Counted from the stretch's first letter, positions 44,814 to 56,342 are shown. The stretch: 64,000 bases of DNA from Desulfosarcina sp. BuS5 (GCF_028752835.1 NZ_CP087952.1:1283041-1347040), one strand, 5' to 3'. Made by a program: numbers and translations. Notes: a model not told the origin generated them from the letters alone.

Positions 44814-46388
44814 ATGGATAAATTTACTGAAGATAGAATCAATGAGTTAAGAGAGAAAAAAAAGGCTGCAAAGCTGGGTGGTGGTCAAAAAAAACTGGAA
44901 GCGCAGCGTAAAAAAGGAAGAATGACTGCCAGGGAAAGGATCGAATATTTTTTAGATGATGGTAGTTTTCATGAACATTCTGTCTTGATCGGCCTGGAAG
45001 ACGGTAGCCCGACTGACGGAATAATATGCGGATACGGCACTGTAAACGGAAAAAAAGTTAGTGTATATTCACAAGACCCTACGATCAGGGGAGGATCGGT
45101 TGGGGTTTTAAGTGGTTACAGGATGTACAAAACAGTCGAAAAGGCGCTGCAGTTGGGAATCCCTTTTATCGGGCTGCATGATTCACCAGGAGCAAGACTT
45201 CCCAAGCTAACCGAAAGTAAAACCGCGATAGGAATGCTGATGGAAAAAAACGGTGGCTCAATCTTTTATCCTAATACCCAGGGTTCCGGAGTTATTCCCC
45301 AGATCTGCGGTATGATGGGAAGCTGTGCCGGCCTTTCTGTATACTCCCCGGCTCTTACAGATTTTATATTTATGGTAGATAAACAGAGTCATATGTATAT
45401 CACCGGACCGGCCATGGTTAAAACTGTTACCGGCGAGGATCTGACCCACGATGAGCTGGGAGGAGCCGAGGTTCACTGTACGAAGAGCGGCGTAGCAGAT
45501 GGAAGATTTGAGAGCGAAAAAGCATTAATGGATAATCTAAAGGAACTGCTTGGTTATTTACCCCAGAATGCGGATGAACAGCCTCCTGTAGTCAATACCG
45601 GCGATGATCCTAATAGAACTGTTGATGAATTGACTGATATTGTATCCTCCAAAGCTAGCAGGGCCTATGATGTTCATAAAGTTATTGAGGTCATTGTGGA
45701 TAATGGCAAATTTTTTGAAATAAAACCGGAGTTTGCCAAAGAGATGGTTGTCGGATTTGCTCGGTTGAACGGCAAAACAGTTGGTATAGTTGCAAATCAG
45801 CCTATGGTTTACGCCGGCAGTCTTACAGTCGACAGTTCTGATAAGCAGACCAGGTTTATGAGATTTTGCGACTGTTTTAATATTCCTGTCGTACTGCTTA
45901 TAGATACTCCGGCATACATGCCCGGAAGCGATCAGGAACATAGCGGCATCATTCGTCATGGTGCTAAAGTATTATATTCACTTTGTGAAATGTCTGTTCC
46001 ACGTATATCTCTCGTAATGAGAAAATCATACGGTGGCGGGAATCTCGGCATGGGGACAATCCCGGGTATGAAAACCGATATGGTTTACTATTGGCCCATT
46101 GCGGAAGCAGGCGTACTCGGAGCTCCTGCATCGGTTGAACTCCATTTTGGCAAGGAGATAAGGGCGGCGGAAGATCCACAAGCAATGAGAGCGCAAAAGT
46201 TGGAAGAATATATTACACAATATGCCAATCCAATGCGTGAAGCCTCCGGCAACTGGAGCTTTGAGGATGTTATTGAGCCAAGGGATACAAGAAAGATCTT
46301 GATCAGAAGCCTTGAATATCTTTCAACTAAAAGACAGGATATTACTCATAGAACTATTAAAAAGAAACATGGAAATATTCCACTATAG
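44814..46388 (+). CDS. biotin-dependent acyl-CoA carboxyltransferase subunit (PccB/MmdA family)
   Basis: 524 residues from the ATG at 44814 (GGGAG upstream). Blocks RMTARERIEYFLDDGSF, DSPGARL, GPAMVKTVTGEDLTHDELGG, DTPAYMPGSDQEHSGIIRHGAK and RKSYGGGNLGMG identify the carboxyltransferase of propionyl-CoA carboxylase or methylmalonyl-CoA decarboxylase. No biotin carboxylase or carrier gene follows, so it may share partners encoded elsewhere. In an alkane pathway it could decarboxylate the rearranged malonyl-CoA intermediate. Confidence 0.94.
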   Translation: MDKFTEDRINELREKKKAAKLGGGQKKLEAQRKKGRMTARERIEYFLDDGSFHEHSVLIGLEDGSPTDGIICGYGTVNGKKVSVYSQDPTIRGGSVGVLSGYRMYKTVEKALQLGIPFIGLHDSPGARLPKLTESKTAIGMLMEKNGGSIFYPNTQGSGVIPQICGMMGSCAGLSVYSPALTDFIFMVDKQSHMYITGPAMVKTVTGEDLTHDELGGAEVHCTKSGVADGRFESEKALMDNLKELLGYLPQNADEQPPVVNTGDDPNRTVDELTDIVSSKASRAYDVHKVIEVIVDNGKFFEIKPEFAKEMVVGFARLNGKTVGIVANQPMVYAGSLTVDSSDKQTRFMRFCDCFNIPVVLLIDTPAYMPGSDQEHSGIIRHGAKVLYSLCEMSVPRISLVMRKSYGGGNLGMGTIPGMKTDMVYYWPIAEAGVLGAPASVELHFGKEIRAAEDPQAMRAQKLEEYITQYANPMREASGNWSFEDVIEPRDTRKILIRSLEYLSTKRQDITHRTIKKKHGNIPL

Positions 46389-46429
46389 AAAAGCTTACTA
46401 TCTTTGATTTTTGAATTAATACCTCGAAG

Positions 46430-46554
46430 ATAGATTGTCACATAAATAATTTCATTGCGTTATCGGGCGTCGGAGTAGGGGTTCAAGATTTTGAACCCCT
46501 ACTCCCTCTGGCCTTGTGCCAAATTTTAAAATTGGGTTATTATCTGACAATCTA
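46430..46554. repeat. TATAGAT repeat family, copy 9
   Basis: TAGATTGTCACATAAATAA, TTGCGTTATCGGGCGTCGG, GGGGTTCAAGATTTTGAACC palindrome, TGGCCTTGTGCCAAATTTTA and TTATCTGACAATCTA. Confidence 0.92.
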
Positions 46555-46572
46555 CAGAAATGAAGGCAGGTA

Positions 46573-46620
46573 AAAAAAAGATTTCAGTTGTTTACAAGCA
46601 ACAGAAATCTTTTTTTGTTT
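46573..46620 (+). terminator. rho-independent terminator, probably bidirectional
   Basis: AAAAAAAGATTTCAGTTG and CAACAGAAATCTTTTTTT form a long stem with A and T tracts at both sides. It closes the island operon before alr. Confidence 0.85.
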
Positions 46621-46635
46621 TTTTAAGGTGACAGT

Positions 46636-47769
46636 TTGATTGCTCCCTCTGCATGGGTTGAAATAAATACTGAAAGATTATGTTATAATTTGTTGGAAAT
46701 ACGGCAGATTATTAGTTCCAAGACGCGTCTGATGGCTGTGGTTAAGGCCAATGCTTACGGCCATGGAATGATTGAGGTTGCTCAACAGGCTAAAAAAAGC
46801 GGTGCAGATATGCTGGGGGTTGCAAGGATTGATGAAGGGATAAAACTCAGAAAAGCGGGGCTTGATCTGCCTGTTTTAATTTTTGGTTTTACCCATCAAT
46901 CTCATGCTTTAAAACTAATTGAATACGATCTTACCCAGACTGTTTTTTCGCTTCAAAGCGCCGAGGCCCTGTCCGAAACCGCCCAGGCAGCCGGGAAAAA
47001 AATCAGGGTTCACTTGAAAATCGACACAGGTATGGGCCGGCTCGGGTTCTGGTCTGACAAAATAGACAGAATTGTTAATGAAGTTATATCGACTGTCGGC
47101 CTGGAAGGTCTGGAAATTGAGGGAGTTTATACGCATTTTGCCAGTGCTGACTGGCGGAACAAGGATTATACACAAAGGCAGTTTGACTTTTTTATTGATA
47201 TTTTAAACAGGCTTGAATTAAAGGGGTTTCAGGTTCCTATCCGACATGCCGCAAACAGCGCCGCAATAATTGATCTTCCTGAAACATATCTGGATATGGT
47301 GCGAGCCGGTATTATGATATACGGTCTTTATCCTTCTGGTGAAGTAAAAAAAGAACGTATAAATCTGAAGCCGGTAATGACATTAAAGACCAGGGTTACA
47401 CATGTAAAAAGAGTACCGGCCGGTTTTAAGGTGAGCTATGGCTCTACTTATGAAGCGATCAATCCCACCACCATTGCAACTGTTTCAATCGGATATTCGG
47501 ACGGACTAAACCGTCTGCTCTCTTCCAGGGGCCATATGCTGCTTCACGGCTGCAAGGCGCCCATAGCAGGCCGGGTCTGTATGGACATGACAATGCTTGA
47601 TACCGGTAACATATCGGATGTGATGGCAGGGGACGAAGTGGTGGTTTTTGGGGAACAGGGCGATGAATCCATTGCTGTCGACCAGATCGCAAAAATCACA
47701 AGTACAATCAACTATGAAGTCGTGACGGGCATAGCAGGCAATTTGCCAAGAATAACCAACACAAATTGA
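46636..47769 (+). CDS. alr: alanine racemase
   Basis: 377 residues. PLP lysine in MAVVKANAYGHG, LKIDTGMGRLGF, RHAANSAAIIDLPE, VSIGYSDGLNR and GRVCMDMTMLD. Supplies D-alanine for peptidoglycan. Start TTG at 46636, with AAGGTG 6 bases upstream. It lies right after a terminator and begins the core-gene section. Confidence 0.96.
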   Translation: MIAPSAWVEINTERLCYNLLEIRQIISSKTRLMAVVKANAYGHGMIEVAQQAKKSGADMLGVARIDEGIKLRKAGLDLPVLIFGFTHQSHALKLIEYDLTQTVFSLQSAEALSETAQAAGKKIRVHLKIDTGMGRLGFWSDKIDRIVNEVISTVGLEGLEIEGVYTHFASADWRNKDYTQRQFDFFIDILNRLELKGFQVPIRHAANSAAIIDLPETYLDMVRAGIMIYGLYPSGEVKKERINLKPVMTLKTRVTHVKRVPAGFKVSYGSTYEAINPTTIATVSIGYSDGLNRLLSSRGHMLLHGCKAPIAGRVCMDMTMLDTGNISDVMAGDEVVVFGEQGDESIAVDQIAKITSTINYEVVTGIAGNLPRITNTN

Positions 47770-48063
47770 ATATATAGAACGTACATAAATAGTTTCACCC
47801 TGTTATTGATGAAAATATTTGTCGCCTTCCTTTCACTTGAAAAAAAAATTATTTTCCTTCCCCGTTCCTAAGGGGAAGATCAAATAATGTGAATTTTTTT
47901 TTTTTCTCTTGCAAAAAAAACAATCAAAATATATTAATAATGTTTATGGGTAGTATGTACTTGATTCATTATATACTTAAATGCCGGAATGGTTTCCCAA
48001 CAGTCTGTAATTTTTAATAAAATGACCATCTCTTGAACCGATGGAAATAAGGAGGCGATACAT
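47770..48063. other. gap between alr and rpsU
   Basis: A worn TATAGAT half (ACGTACATAAATAGTTTCAC near 47780), a CTTCCCC...GGGGAAG hairpin at 47857-47878 followed downstream by a T run (possible alr terminator), and an AAGGAGG site. No gene is visible; a rpsU promoter is likely but not obvious. Confidence 0.5.
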
Positions 48064-48276
48064 TTGAAAGAAATTGAGGTCAAGGTTTACGATAATGACC
48101 TTGAAAAGGCTATGCGCATTTTGAAAAAAAAGATTCAAAACGACGGTCTTTTTAAACGATTAAAAATAAAAAAAAGTTACGAAAAGCCCAGCGAATACAA
48201 ACGGCGTAAACAGCGTGAAGCCTTAAGAAGACAGAGGATTGCCGCTTCTAGAACCAGATATAGGAATAGATTCTAA
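48064..48276 (+). CDS. rpsU: 30S ribosomal protein S21
   Basis: 70 residues, start TTG at 48064 with AAGGAGG upstream. Basic, with KVYDNDLEKAMRILKKKI and YKRRKQREALRRQR as in S21. Small-subunit protein contacting the anti-Shine-Dalgarno region. Confidence 0.96.
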   Translation: MKEIEVKVYDNDLEKAMRILKKKIQNDGLFKRLKIKKSYEKPSEYKRRKQREALRRQRIAASRTRYRNRF

Positions 48277-48306
48277 TAAGTAGTTTTTTTTAAGTAAAAT
48301 ATATTT

Positions 48307-48341
48307 AACCCGGTATGAATGTTAAATCTACCGGGTTTTTT
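48307..48341 (+). terminator. rho-independent terminator of rpsU
   Basis: AACCCGGTA pairs with TACCGGGTT around a 13-base loop and is followed by a T run. Confidence 0.92.
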
Positions 48342-48345
48342 TACC

Positions 48346-48383
48346 TATAGATTTTCATTTAATTATTTATGTGAAAATCTATA
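48346..48383. repeat. minimal TATAGAT repeat (ends only)
   Basis: TATAGATTTTCA and its exact complement separated by 14 bases; an internal-deletion form of the family, located just before folC. Confidence 0.8.
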
Positions 48384-48405
48384 CAGCTCATTCAGGTTTT
48401 ATTAT

Positions 48406-49701
48406 ATGACCGAACAGGATATATATGCAAATTGTCTTGAGTCGATGTTTGGGCTCAGGAGATTCGGTATCAAGCTTGGCCTTGATACGATCAGGTCTAT
48501 ACTGGATGATCTTGGAAATCCTCAAGAACGGTTTGCGTGTATACATGTTGCCGGGACCAATGGCAAGGGATCGATAGCTTCAGCAATTGCTTCAATATTA
48601 TTTACCTCCGGATATAAAGCAGGACTTTATACATCCCCTCATCTTGTAAAATTCAATGAGAGGATATCGATAAACAATAAAAACATTTCCGACAATAATG
48701 TTGTCGCATCTTATAATGCTGTGAAAAATGCCGACTACGGAACCAGGGAGCCGACTTTTTTTGAGTTTGCAACGGCGATGGCGCTTTATGAATTCGGCAA
48801 AGAAGAGGTTGAGTGGGCTGTTATAGAAACAGGCATGGGCGGGCGGCTGGACGCCACCAATATTTTAAATCCCGAGATTTCTATAATATCAAATATAGCC
48901 CTTGAACATCAATTTTACCTGGGTAATACAATAGCGCAAATAGCAGGTGAAAAGGGTGGTATCATAAAAGAATCGACTCCGGTTGTGTCCGGTGCAAGGC
49001 AAAAGAGCGCAAAAGATGTAATAAAAGATATCGCAAAACAACACTCAGCTCCTTTATACTTTTCCGGAGATGATTTTCGGATAAGGAAAACTCAAAAAGG
49101 GATGTTTTCATATTTTGGGCTTGAAAAAGAGTGGCACAATATACGTCCCGGTTTGCCAGGAGAGCATCAGATAGATAATGCTGCTATTGTTCTTGCCGTA
49201 TGTGAAATATTGAGATCTAATGGCTTGGATCTTCCCTTTTCAAAAATCCGGGAAGGCCTTTTAAATACTCAATGGCCAGGAAGACTCGAGATAGTCTGCC
49301 AATCTCCTGTTGTTATCCTGGACGGAGCGCATAACCTTGTTGCGTCAAAAATGCTGGCTGATTATTTATCACAAAATATGGCAGGCAAAAAGATAACCCT
49401 TGTAGTCGGTATACTGGATGACAAGCCATATGAAGATATGCTCAGATGTCTGATACCGGTTTGCAGCAGGGTAATCCTGACCCAGCCTGAAATCGACCGA
49501 TCTCTATCACCGGATCAACTCTATCCGGTTGCGGAAAAAATGATCTCTGATGTCAGTATGATTCCTGATGTGGGAGAGGCAGTAAAGCATGCTGTTGATA
49601 CGGTACTGCCGGATGAAGCGGTCTGTATAGCCGGTTCTCTCTATGTTGTGGGTGAGGCTAAGGAGGCTTTGGGGGAGCGCTTCGCTGGAGGAGCGGCCTG
49701 A
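48406..49701 (+). CDS. folC: folylpolyglutamate synthase/dihydrofolate synthase
   Basis: 431 residues from the ATG at 48406; the frame is open to 48319 but that part is repeat and terminator sequence. Blocks HVAGTNGKGSIASAIA (P-loop), SPHLVKFNERI, IETGMGGRLDATN, and DGAHNLVASKML. Adds glutamates to folates; substrate specificity for dihydrofolate synthesis is not distinguishable here. Confidence 0.95.
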   Translation: MTEQDIYANCLESMFGLRRFGIKLGLDTIRSILDDLGNPQERFACIHVAGTNGKGSIASAIASILFTSGYKAGLYTSPHLVKFNERISINNKNISDNNVVASYNAVKNADYGTREPTFFEFATAMALYEFGKEEVEWAVIETGMGGRLDATNILNPEISIISNIALEHQFYLGNTIAQIAGEKGGIIKESTPVVSGARQKSAKDVIKDIAKQHSAPLYFSGDDFRIRKTQKGMFSYFGLEKEWHNIRPGLPGEHQIDNAAIVLAVCEILRSNGLDLPFSKIREGLLNTQWPGRLEIVCQSPVVILDGAHNLVASKMLADYLSQNMAGKKITLVVGILDDKPYEDMLRCLIPVCSRVILTQPEIDRSLSPDQLYPVAEKMISDVSMIPDVGEAVKHAVDTVLPDEAVCIAGSLYVVGEAKEALGERFAGGAA

Positions 49702-49763
49702 GGGCCTTGAGGAGCGCTTCGTTTAGGGTCGGCCTTCGGCTTTGAGTGGAGGGTGATAAATTG

Positions 49764-50927
49764 ATGCATATCAATTCCATACTGAACAGGTATCTTTTTA
49801 AGGAGATGCTGGCACCCTTTGTTATCTCACTTATGTTTTTCACCTTTGTCTTTATGATGGCAAAGATCCTTGATATCACCAACATGATAGTTAACTACAG
49901 CATAAGTCTCACCTCTGTTTTAATGCTGCTTCTTTACACCATTCCCCATTTTCTTGAGTTTGTAATTCCCATTTCTATTATGGTGTCAGTCCTTGTAACC
50001 TTCCTACGCCTTGCAGGTGATAACGAAATCGTCGCCATGAAAGCTGGGGGCTTCAGCCTGTACCGGCTTCTTCCTCCGGTGCTGGCTTTTTGTCTTATAG
50101 GATCGGTTTTGACGACCTTTATGACTATCTACGGTGTTCCATGGGGTAGGCTTGCGTTAAAAAAAATGACATACGAAATTGCATCATCCAATATTGATAT
50201 CGGCCTTAAAGAAAGAACATTTAATGATATGTTTAAAGGCGTTATGATATATATTAACAGGGTTGACATTACAAACAAAACCATTGCAGATGTGTTTATA
50301 GAGGATCAGAGAGATAAAGATATTGTCAGCACTATACTCTCTCCTGAAGGTGTAATTTTCAGTGATCCTGCCAAGCTGTTTTTCAAGATTCGTTTATATA
50401 ACGGCCTGATAAACAGGGTAGATCTTGACAAACGATCAGTTCAGACTATTAATTTTGGAACATACGATATAAATCTCGACATTAACAAGGCCGGTTATGA
50501 TTTTAAAAAGATCAAAAAAAAGGAAAAAGATATGAGCCTTTCAGAACTGCGAGGTTATTTAAAAAAAAAATCTCCCGGTGATGAGAAATATATTCAGGCG
50601 CAGATGGAATATTACAAAAAATTTTCAATTCCATTCGCATGCTTTGCCCTGGGGTTACTTGCAGTTCCATTAGGAGTGCAGACAAGTTCGTCAAAACGTT
50701 CATACGGCATTGGGCATGGTCTATTGTTTATTCTTTTATATTATCTCCTCATGTCGGCCGGATTTGTTTTTGGCGAGGCTGGTCTATATCCACCTGTAAT
50801 CGGAATGTGGGCTCCTGATATTGTTATAGGCGGCATCGCTATATTTCTGCTTGTGAGAGCCGCTGGAGATTCACCGGTCAATCTTATATTTCTATACAAT
50901 TTTTTAAAAAGAATTTTTCAAAAATAA
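49764..50927 (+). CDS. lptF: LPS export permease LptF (YjgP/YjgQ family)
   Basis: About 387 residues from the ATG at 49764 (GGAGGG 10 bases upstream; the frame is open from 49746). N-terminal two to three helices (EMLAPFVISLMFFTFVFMM, LTSVLMLLLYTIPHFLEF), beta-rich periplasmic jelly-roll segment, and C-terminal helices (GHGLLFILLYYLLMSAG). Works with LptG, LptB and LptC to extract lipopolysaccharide. In many genomes lptF and lptG adjoin; here a toxin-antitoxin pair and a repeat lie between. Confidence 0.92.
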   Translation: MHINSILNRYLFKEMLAPFVISLMFFTFVFMMAKILDITNMIVNYSISLTSVLMLLLYTIPHFLEFVIPISIMVSVLVTFLRLAGDNEIVAMKAGGFSLYRLLPPVLAFCLIGSVLTTFMTIYGVPWGRLALKKMTYEIASSNIDIGLKERTFNDMFKGVMIYINRVDITNKTIADVFIEDQRDKDIVSTILSPEGVIFSDPAKLFFKIRLYNGLINRVDLDKRSVQTINFGTYDINLDINKAGYDFKKIKKKEKDMSLSELRGYLKKKSPGDEKYIQAQMEYYKKFSIPFACFALGLLAVPLGVQTSSSKRSYGIGHGLLFILLYYLLMSAGFVFGEAGLYPPVIGMWAPDIVIGGIAIFLLVRAAGDSPVNLIFLYNFLKRIFQK

Positions 50928-51040
50928 TATGGGCATCCTTCATTTACCAGTTCCACGAATGTCATGAATGGGATACGAATTAATTGACATCAGTGCCATA
51001 GGAAAGCTATTATAAGAGAAACTTTTCAGGAGGACTTGTG

Positions 51041-51271
51041 ATGATTATAATGGACAGAATTGAGCTTGATCCAAGAGTTTGCAATGGAAAGCCTGTGATC
51101 AAAGGAACACGAGTTCCTGTTTCTGTTATTTTAGAACAGATAGCAGAAAGTGAGTCTTGGGATATTTTGCTTGCCGGCTATCCGGAATTAAAGAAGGAAG
51201 ATATTCAGGCAACCTTGCTTTATGCCAAGGCATTTATTGATCACACAGAGATCAGAGCAGCCTGTGCCTGA
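51041..51271 (+). CDS. DUF433-family antitoxin-like protein
   Basis: 76 residues from ATG at 51041 (CAGGAGGAC upstream; GTG at 51038 also possible). Characteristic DUF433 start LDPRVCNGKPVIKGTRVPVSVILEQIA and the YPELKKEDIQATLLYAKA repeat of winged-helix antitoxins. Pairs with the overlapping DUF5615 gene. Confidence 0.88.
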   Translation: MIIMDRIELDPRVCNGKPVIKGTRVPVSVILEQIAESESWDILLAGYPELKKEDIQATLLYAKAFIDHTEIRAACA

Positions 51272-51635
51272 GTTTCTTAAGCTTTATCTGGATCAAATGT
51301 TGCGACTGGATGTAGCTAAGGCTTTGCGTGTTGAAGGCCATGATGTTATTCGTGCGGCTGAAGTCGGCCAGGCCAGAGCAGACGACTATGAAATATTGCA
51401 GAAAGCAATTGCTGGAAATCGAATTCTTGTGACTCTTGATGAACATTTTGGTGATTGGGTAGTCCTCCCTCTTAGCAAGCATTCAGGTGTAATTCGGTTG
51501 AAGGTCAATCCTACAACGTCGCAAAACGCTATAAAGCTTCTTCTACCATTTTTACGCCTCCATTCTTCAGAGCAATTTAAAAATCATCTTGTCATACTCT
51601 CACCAAAGCGTGCAAAGTGGATTCATACGGTTTAA
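51264..51635 (+). CDS. DUF5615-family PIN-like toxin
   Basis: 123 residues from the GTG at 51264, which overlaps the antitoxin gene by 8 bp. PIN-like features: DQMLRLDVAKALRVEGHDV, the acidic RADDYEILQKA and VTLDEHFGDW. The N-terminal segment VPEFLKLYLDQML resembles the usual KxLLDxxLP. The frame extends back to 51222, but the shorter start agrees with the family. Confidence 0.8.
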   Translation: MPEFLKLYLDQMLRLDVAKALRVEGHDVIRAAEVGQARADDYEILQKAIAGNRILVTLDEHFGDWVVLPLSKHSGVIRLKVNPTTSQNAIKLLLPFLRLHSSEQFKNHLVILSPKRAKWIHTV

Positions 51636-51653
51636 TTTTTGCCAAAGTAGTAA

Positions 51654-51781
51654 TATAGATTGTCACATAAATAATTTCACTGCGTTATCGGTCGTCGGAG
51701 TAGGGGTTCAAGATTTTGAACCCCTACCCCCTCTGGACTTGTGCCAAATTTTAACTTCGGGTAATTATGTGACAATCTATA
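51654..51781. repeat. TATAGAT repeat family, copy 10 (best preserved)
   Basis: 128 bp with perfect 17-bp terminal inverted repeats TATAGATTGTCACATAA. Internal GGGGTTCAAGATTTTGAACC palindrome. It lies between the toxin and lptG. Confidence 0.96.
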
Positions 51782-51843
51782 GATCGAAAGAAAATAGGGA
51801 AGGATGGGATGTTCCTTTATATGTTGATTACTTATTTTGCAAT

Positions 51844-52923
51844 ATGCCTATAATATACAGATATATCCTGAAAGAGATTATTAAATTTTCCGGTATCGTA
51901 CTGGGTGTTGTTACTGGTATATATCTGGTCGTCGATTTTTTTGAAAAGATAGATGATTTTTTAGAAGCCAAAGTCACCATTTCCAAAGCTTTCTTCTTTT
52001 TTATACTTAAAACACCTTTTATAATTGCCCAGGTACTCCCGGTTGCGGTTCTTCTGGCCGTTCTTATCGTCTTCTGTATAATGATCAAAAACAATGAGAT
52101 GGTAGCGCTAAAAAGCGGGGGTGCAAGCATTTTTTACATTTTGAAACCGGTTCTCCTGCTGGGCCTTTTTTTTACTCTCTTCCTTTTTATAATTTCCGAA
52201 GTGGTTGTTCCTGTCACTACGGAAAGATCAAACAGGATATGGCTAACGGACGTTAAGAAGAAGAATACTCTTCTATCAAAGGAGAAGGATGTCTGGATCA
52301 AGGGGGTATCGTCAATAACTCATATCAAGTATTATGACCCTGCGATCAAGGCTGCCTTTGGAATTACCATCCATAATTTTGATAAAAATTTCAATTTGAT
52401 TAAAAGAATAGATGCAAAAAAAGGACTTTTTAAAGACGACAAGTGGTTTTTTTATGATGTTCTGGAACAGAATCCAACAGAAAAAGATGAGAAAAGGCGG
52501 GTAAAATTCAATGCTGAAAAAGAGGGAATGCTTAATATTATGCCTGAAGATCTTAAAAAAGTCATAAAAAAATCCGAGGAGATGAGTTTAGTTGAGCTGT
52601 TTGCATATATTAACAAGATAGAGGAAGAAGGATATAACGCAGAAAAATACAGAGTCGATTTTTATGCAAAAATAGTTTTTCCTTTTGTCTGTTTTATTAT
52701 GTGCCTGACAGGATCGGGCATTGCGCTCAAGGGTGGTGCAAAGGAAGCTATGCCGGTTAAAATTGCTATTGGTATAGGAACAGCATTCCTCTACTGGGTT
52801 TTTTACAGTTTTTGTGTCTCCCTGGGATATGGCCGGATGCTGCCGCCTGTAATTGCTGTATGTACAGCAAATATTGTTTTTTTATGTTTAGGGGGATATT
52901 TGTTATTAAATGCAGAGGCGTAG
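51844..52923 (+). CDS. lptG: LPS export permease LptG
   Basis: 359 residues from the ATG at 51844; the frame is open upstream to 51589 but that part is repeat and toxin sequence. Helices IVLGVVTGIYLVVDFFEKI, FILKTPFIIAQVLPVAVLL, FPFVCFIMCLTGSGIALKGG and AFLYWVFYSFCVSLGYG; the FEKIDDF and MVALKSGG segments are typical. Partner of LptF. Its TAG stop lies at the beginning of a palindrome. Confidence 0.92.
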   Translation: MPIIYRYILKEIIKFSGIVLGVVTGIYLVVDFFEKIDDFLEAKVTISKAFFFFILKTPFIIAQVLPVAVLLAVLIVFCIMIKNNEMVALKSGGASIFYILKPVLLLGLFFTLFLFIISEVVVPVTTERSNRIWLTDVKKKNTLLSKEKDVWIKGVSSITHIKYYDPAIKAAFGITIHNFDKNFNLIKRIDAKKGLFKDDKWFFYDVLEQNPTEKDEKRRVKFNAEKEGMLNIMPEDLKKVIKKSEEMSLVELFAYINKIEEEGYNAEKYRVDFYAKIVFPFVCFIMCLTGSGIALKGGAKEAMPVKIAIGIGTAFLYWVFYSFCVSLGYGRMLPPVIAVCTANIVFLCLGGYLLLNAEA

Positions 52924-52980
52924 GGGCAGAATCCATTTCGCCCCTGTATCATTTTGGGCGGATATGGAATCCGCCCCTAC
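52920..52980. repeat. GTAGGGGC...GCCCCTAC palindromic pair
   Basis: Outer 8-bp inverted repeats enclose two smaller hairpins (GGGGCAGAATCCATTTCGCC and GGGCGGATATGGAATCCGCC). The first TAG is the lptG stop. Confidence 0.82.
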
Positions 52981-53032
52981 CTTGTTTTATTTTGATTAAT
53001 AGGGTTTTTGTTCAGGCACCAATTGTTGAAAC

Positions 53033-54082
53033 ATGTTTGCAATATCAGATTATAGCTACAAACTGCCCTCAAAGCTTATTGCCCAGGAACCAGTGGGAAA
53101 CAGGGACAGATCAAGGCTTCTCTTTATGAATCGTAAGACCGGAGCGCTGCAGCATCATGAATTTGCTCAACTTGGAGGTCTTTTAAATGATTCCGACATT
53201 CTAGTTGTAAATAATACCGAGGTGATACCTGGTCGGCTCTTGGGGCATAAGAAAACAGGCGGAAAGGTGGAAGCACTGATTTTGGACTTTGCAAACGGGC
53301 ACAAAAACGGTGATCTGATTTTCAAATGCCTGGTCAAATCTTCAAAACGCCCCAAACTCGGCGACACGCTAAGTTTCAGTCGTGATCTTTCAGCGCAAGT
53401 GCTTGAATATAAAAATGAAATTTGTACCTTACGTTTTTTGTGTGATACTGACTTTGAAAAAGTTCTTTACAGAATCGGCAGGCCCCCGCTTCCGCCATAT
53501 ATAAAACGGGACAATAATGAGATTCGGGATAATGACAGGGTCTCATACCAGACCATATATGCGGAACAAAAAGGAGCCATTGCCGCTCCTACGGCGGGAC
53601 TTCATTTTACCAGGGAGCTGCTCGGAGAGATTGAATCGAAAGGAATCAGAGTGGTGAATATTACCTTGCATGTTGGGTATGGAACATTTTTGCCGGTCAG
53701 GGTAAATGATATCAGGGATCATCAAATACATTCCGAAAGTTTTAACATCTCAAAAGAGTGCGCTGATATTATAAACAGCGCCAAATCCGACGGAAAGCGC
53801 ATAGTTGCTGTAGGTACAACATGCGTAAGGACTTTGGAATATGCATCTGATAATTGCGGGATAGTATCTCCCGGAAGAGGGGAGTGTGACATGTTTATAT
53901 ACCCGGGTTACAAGTTTAAAGTTGTTGATGCACTTGTAACAAATTTTCATCTCCCCTGTTCTACCCTCCTTATGCTGGTCTCAGCCTTTGCCGAGCGTGG
54001 GAGAATACTTGATGCATACCGGGAAGCTATCAATAATAATTACAGATTTTACAGTTATGGCGATGCCATGTTGATTCTTTAA
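53033..54082 (+). CDS. queA: S-adenosylmethionine:tRNA ribosyltransferase-isomerase QueA
   Basis: 349 residues. DYSYKLPSKLIAQEP, GALQHHEF, DILVVNNTEVIPGRLLGHK, AAPTAGLHFT, HVGYGTFLPVR and THLPCSTLLMLV-like NFHLPCSTLLMLVSAF. Penultimate step of queuosine synthesis. Three bp separate it from tgt. Confidence 0.96.
   Translation: MFAISDYSYKLPSKLIAQEPVGNRDRSRLLFMNRKTGALQHHEFAQLGGLLNDSDILVVNNTEVIPGRLLGHKKTGGKVEALILDFANGHKNGDLIFKCLVKSSKRPKLGDTLSFSRDLSAQVLEYKNEICTLRFLCDTDFEKVLYRIGRPPLPPYIKRDNNEIRDNDRVSYQTIYAEQKGAIAAPTAGLHFTRELLGEIESKGIRVVNITLHVGYGTFLPVRVNDIRDHQIHSESFNISKECADIINSAKSDGKRIVAVGTTCVRTLEYASDNCGIVSPGRGECDMFIYPGYKFKVVDALVTNFHLPCSTLLMLVSAFAERGRILDAYREAINNNYRFYSYGDAMLIL

Positions 54083-56338
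<2,256 letters not shown>

Positions 56339-56342
<4 letters not shown>

Noticed and set aside
51589-51843. N-terminal extension of LptG
   Set aside because: The extension translates the toxin end and the TATAGAT repeat; LptG homology starts at the ATG at 51844.
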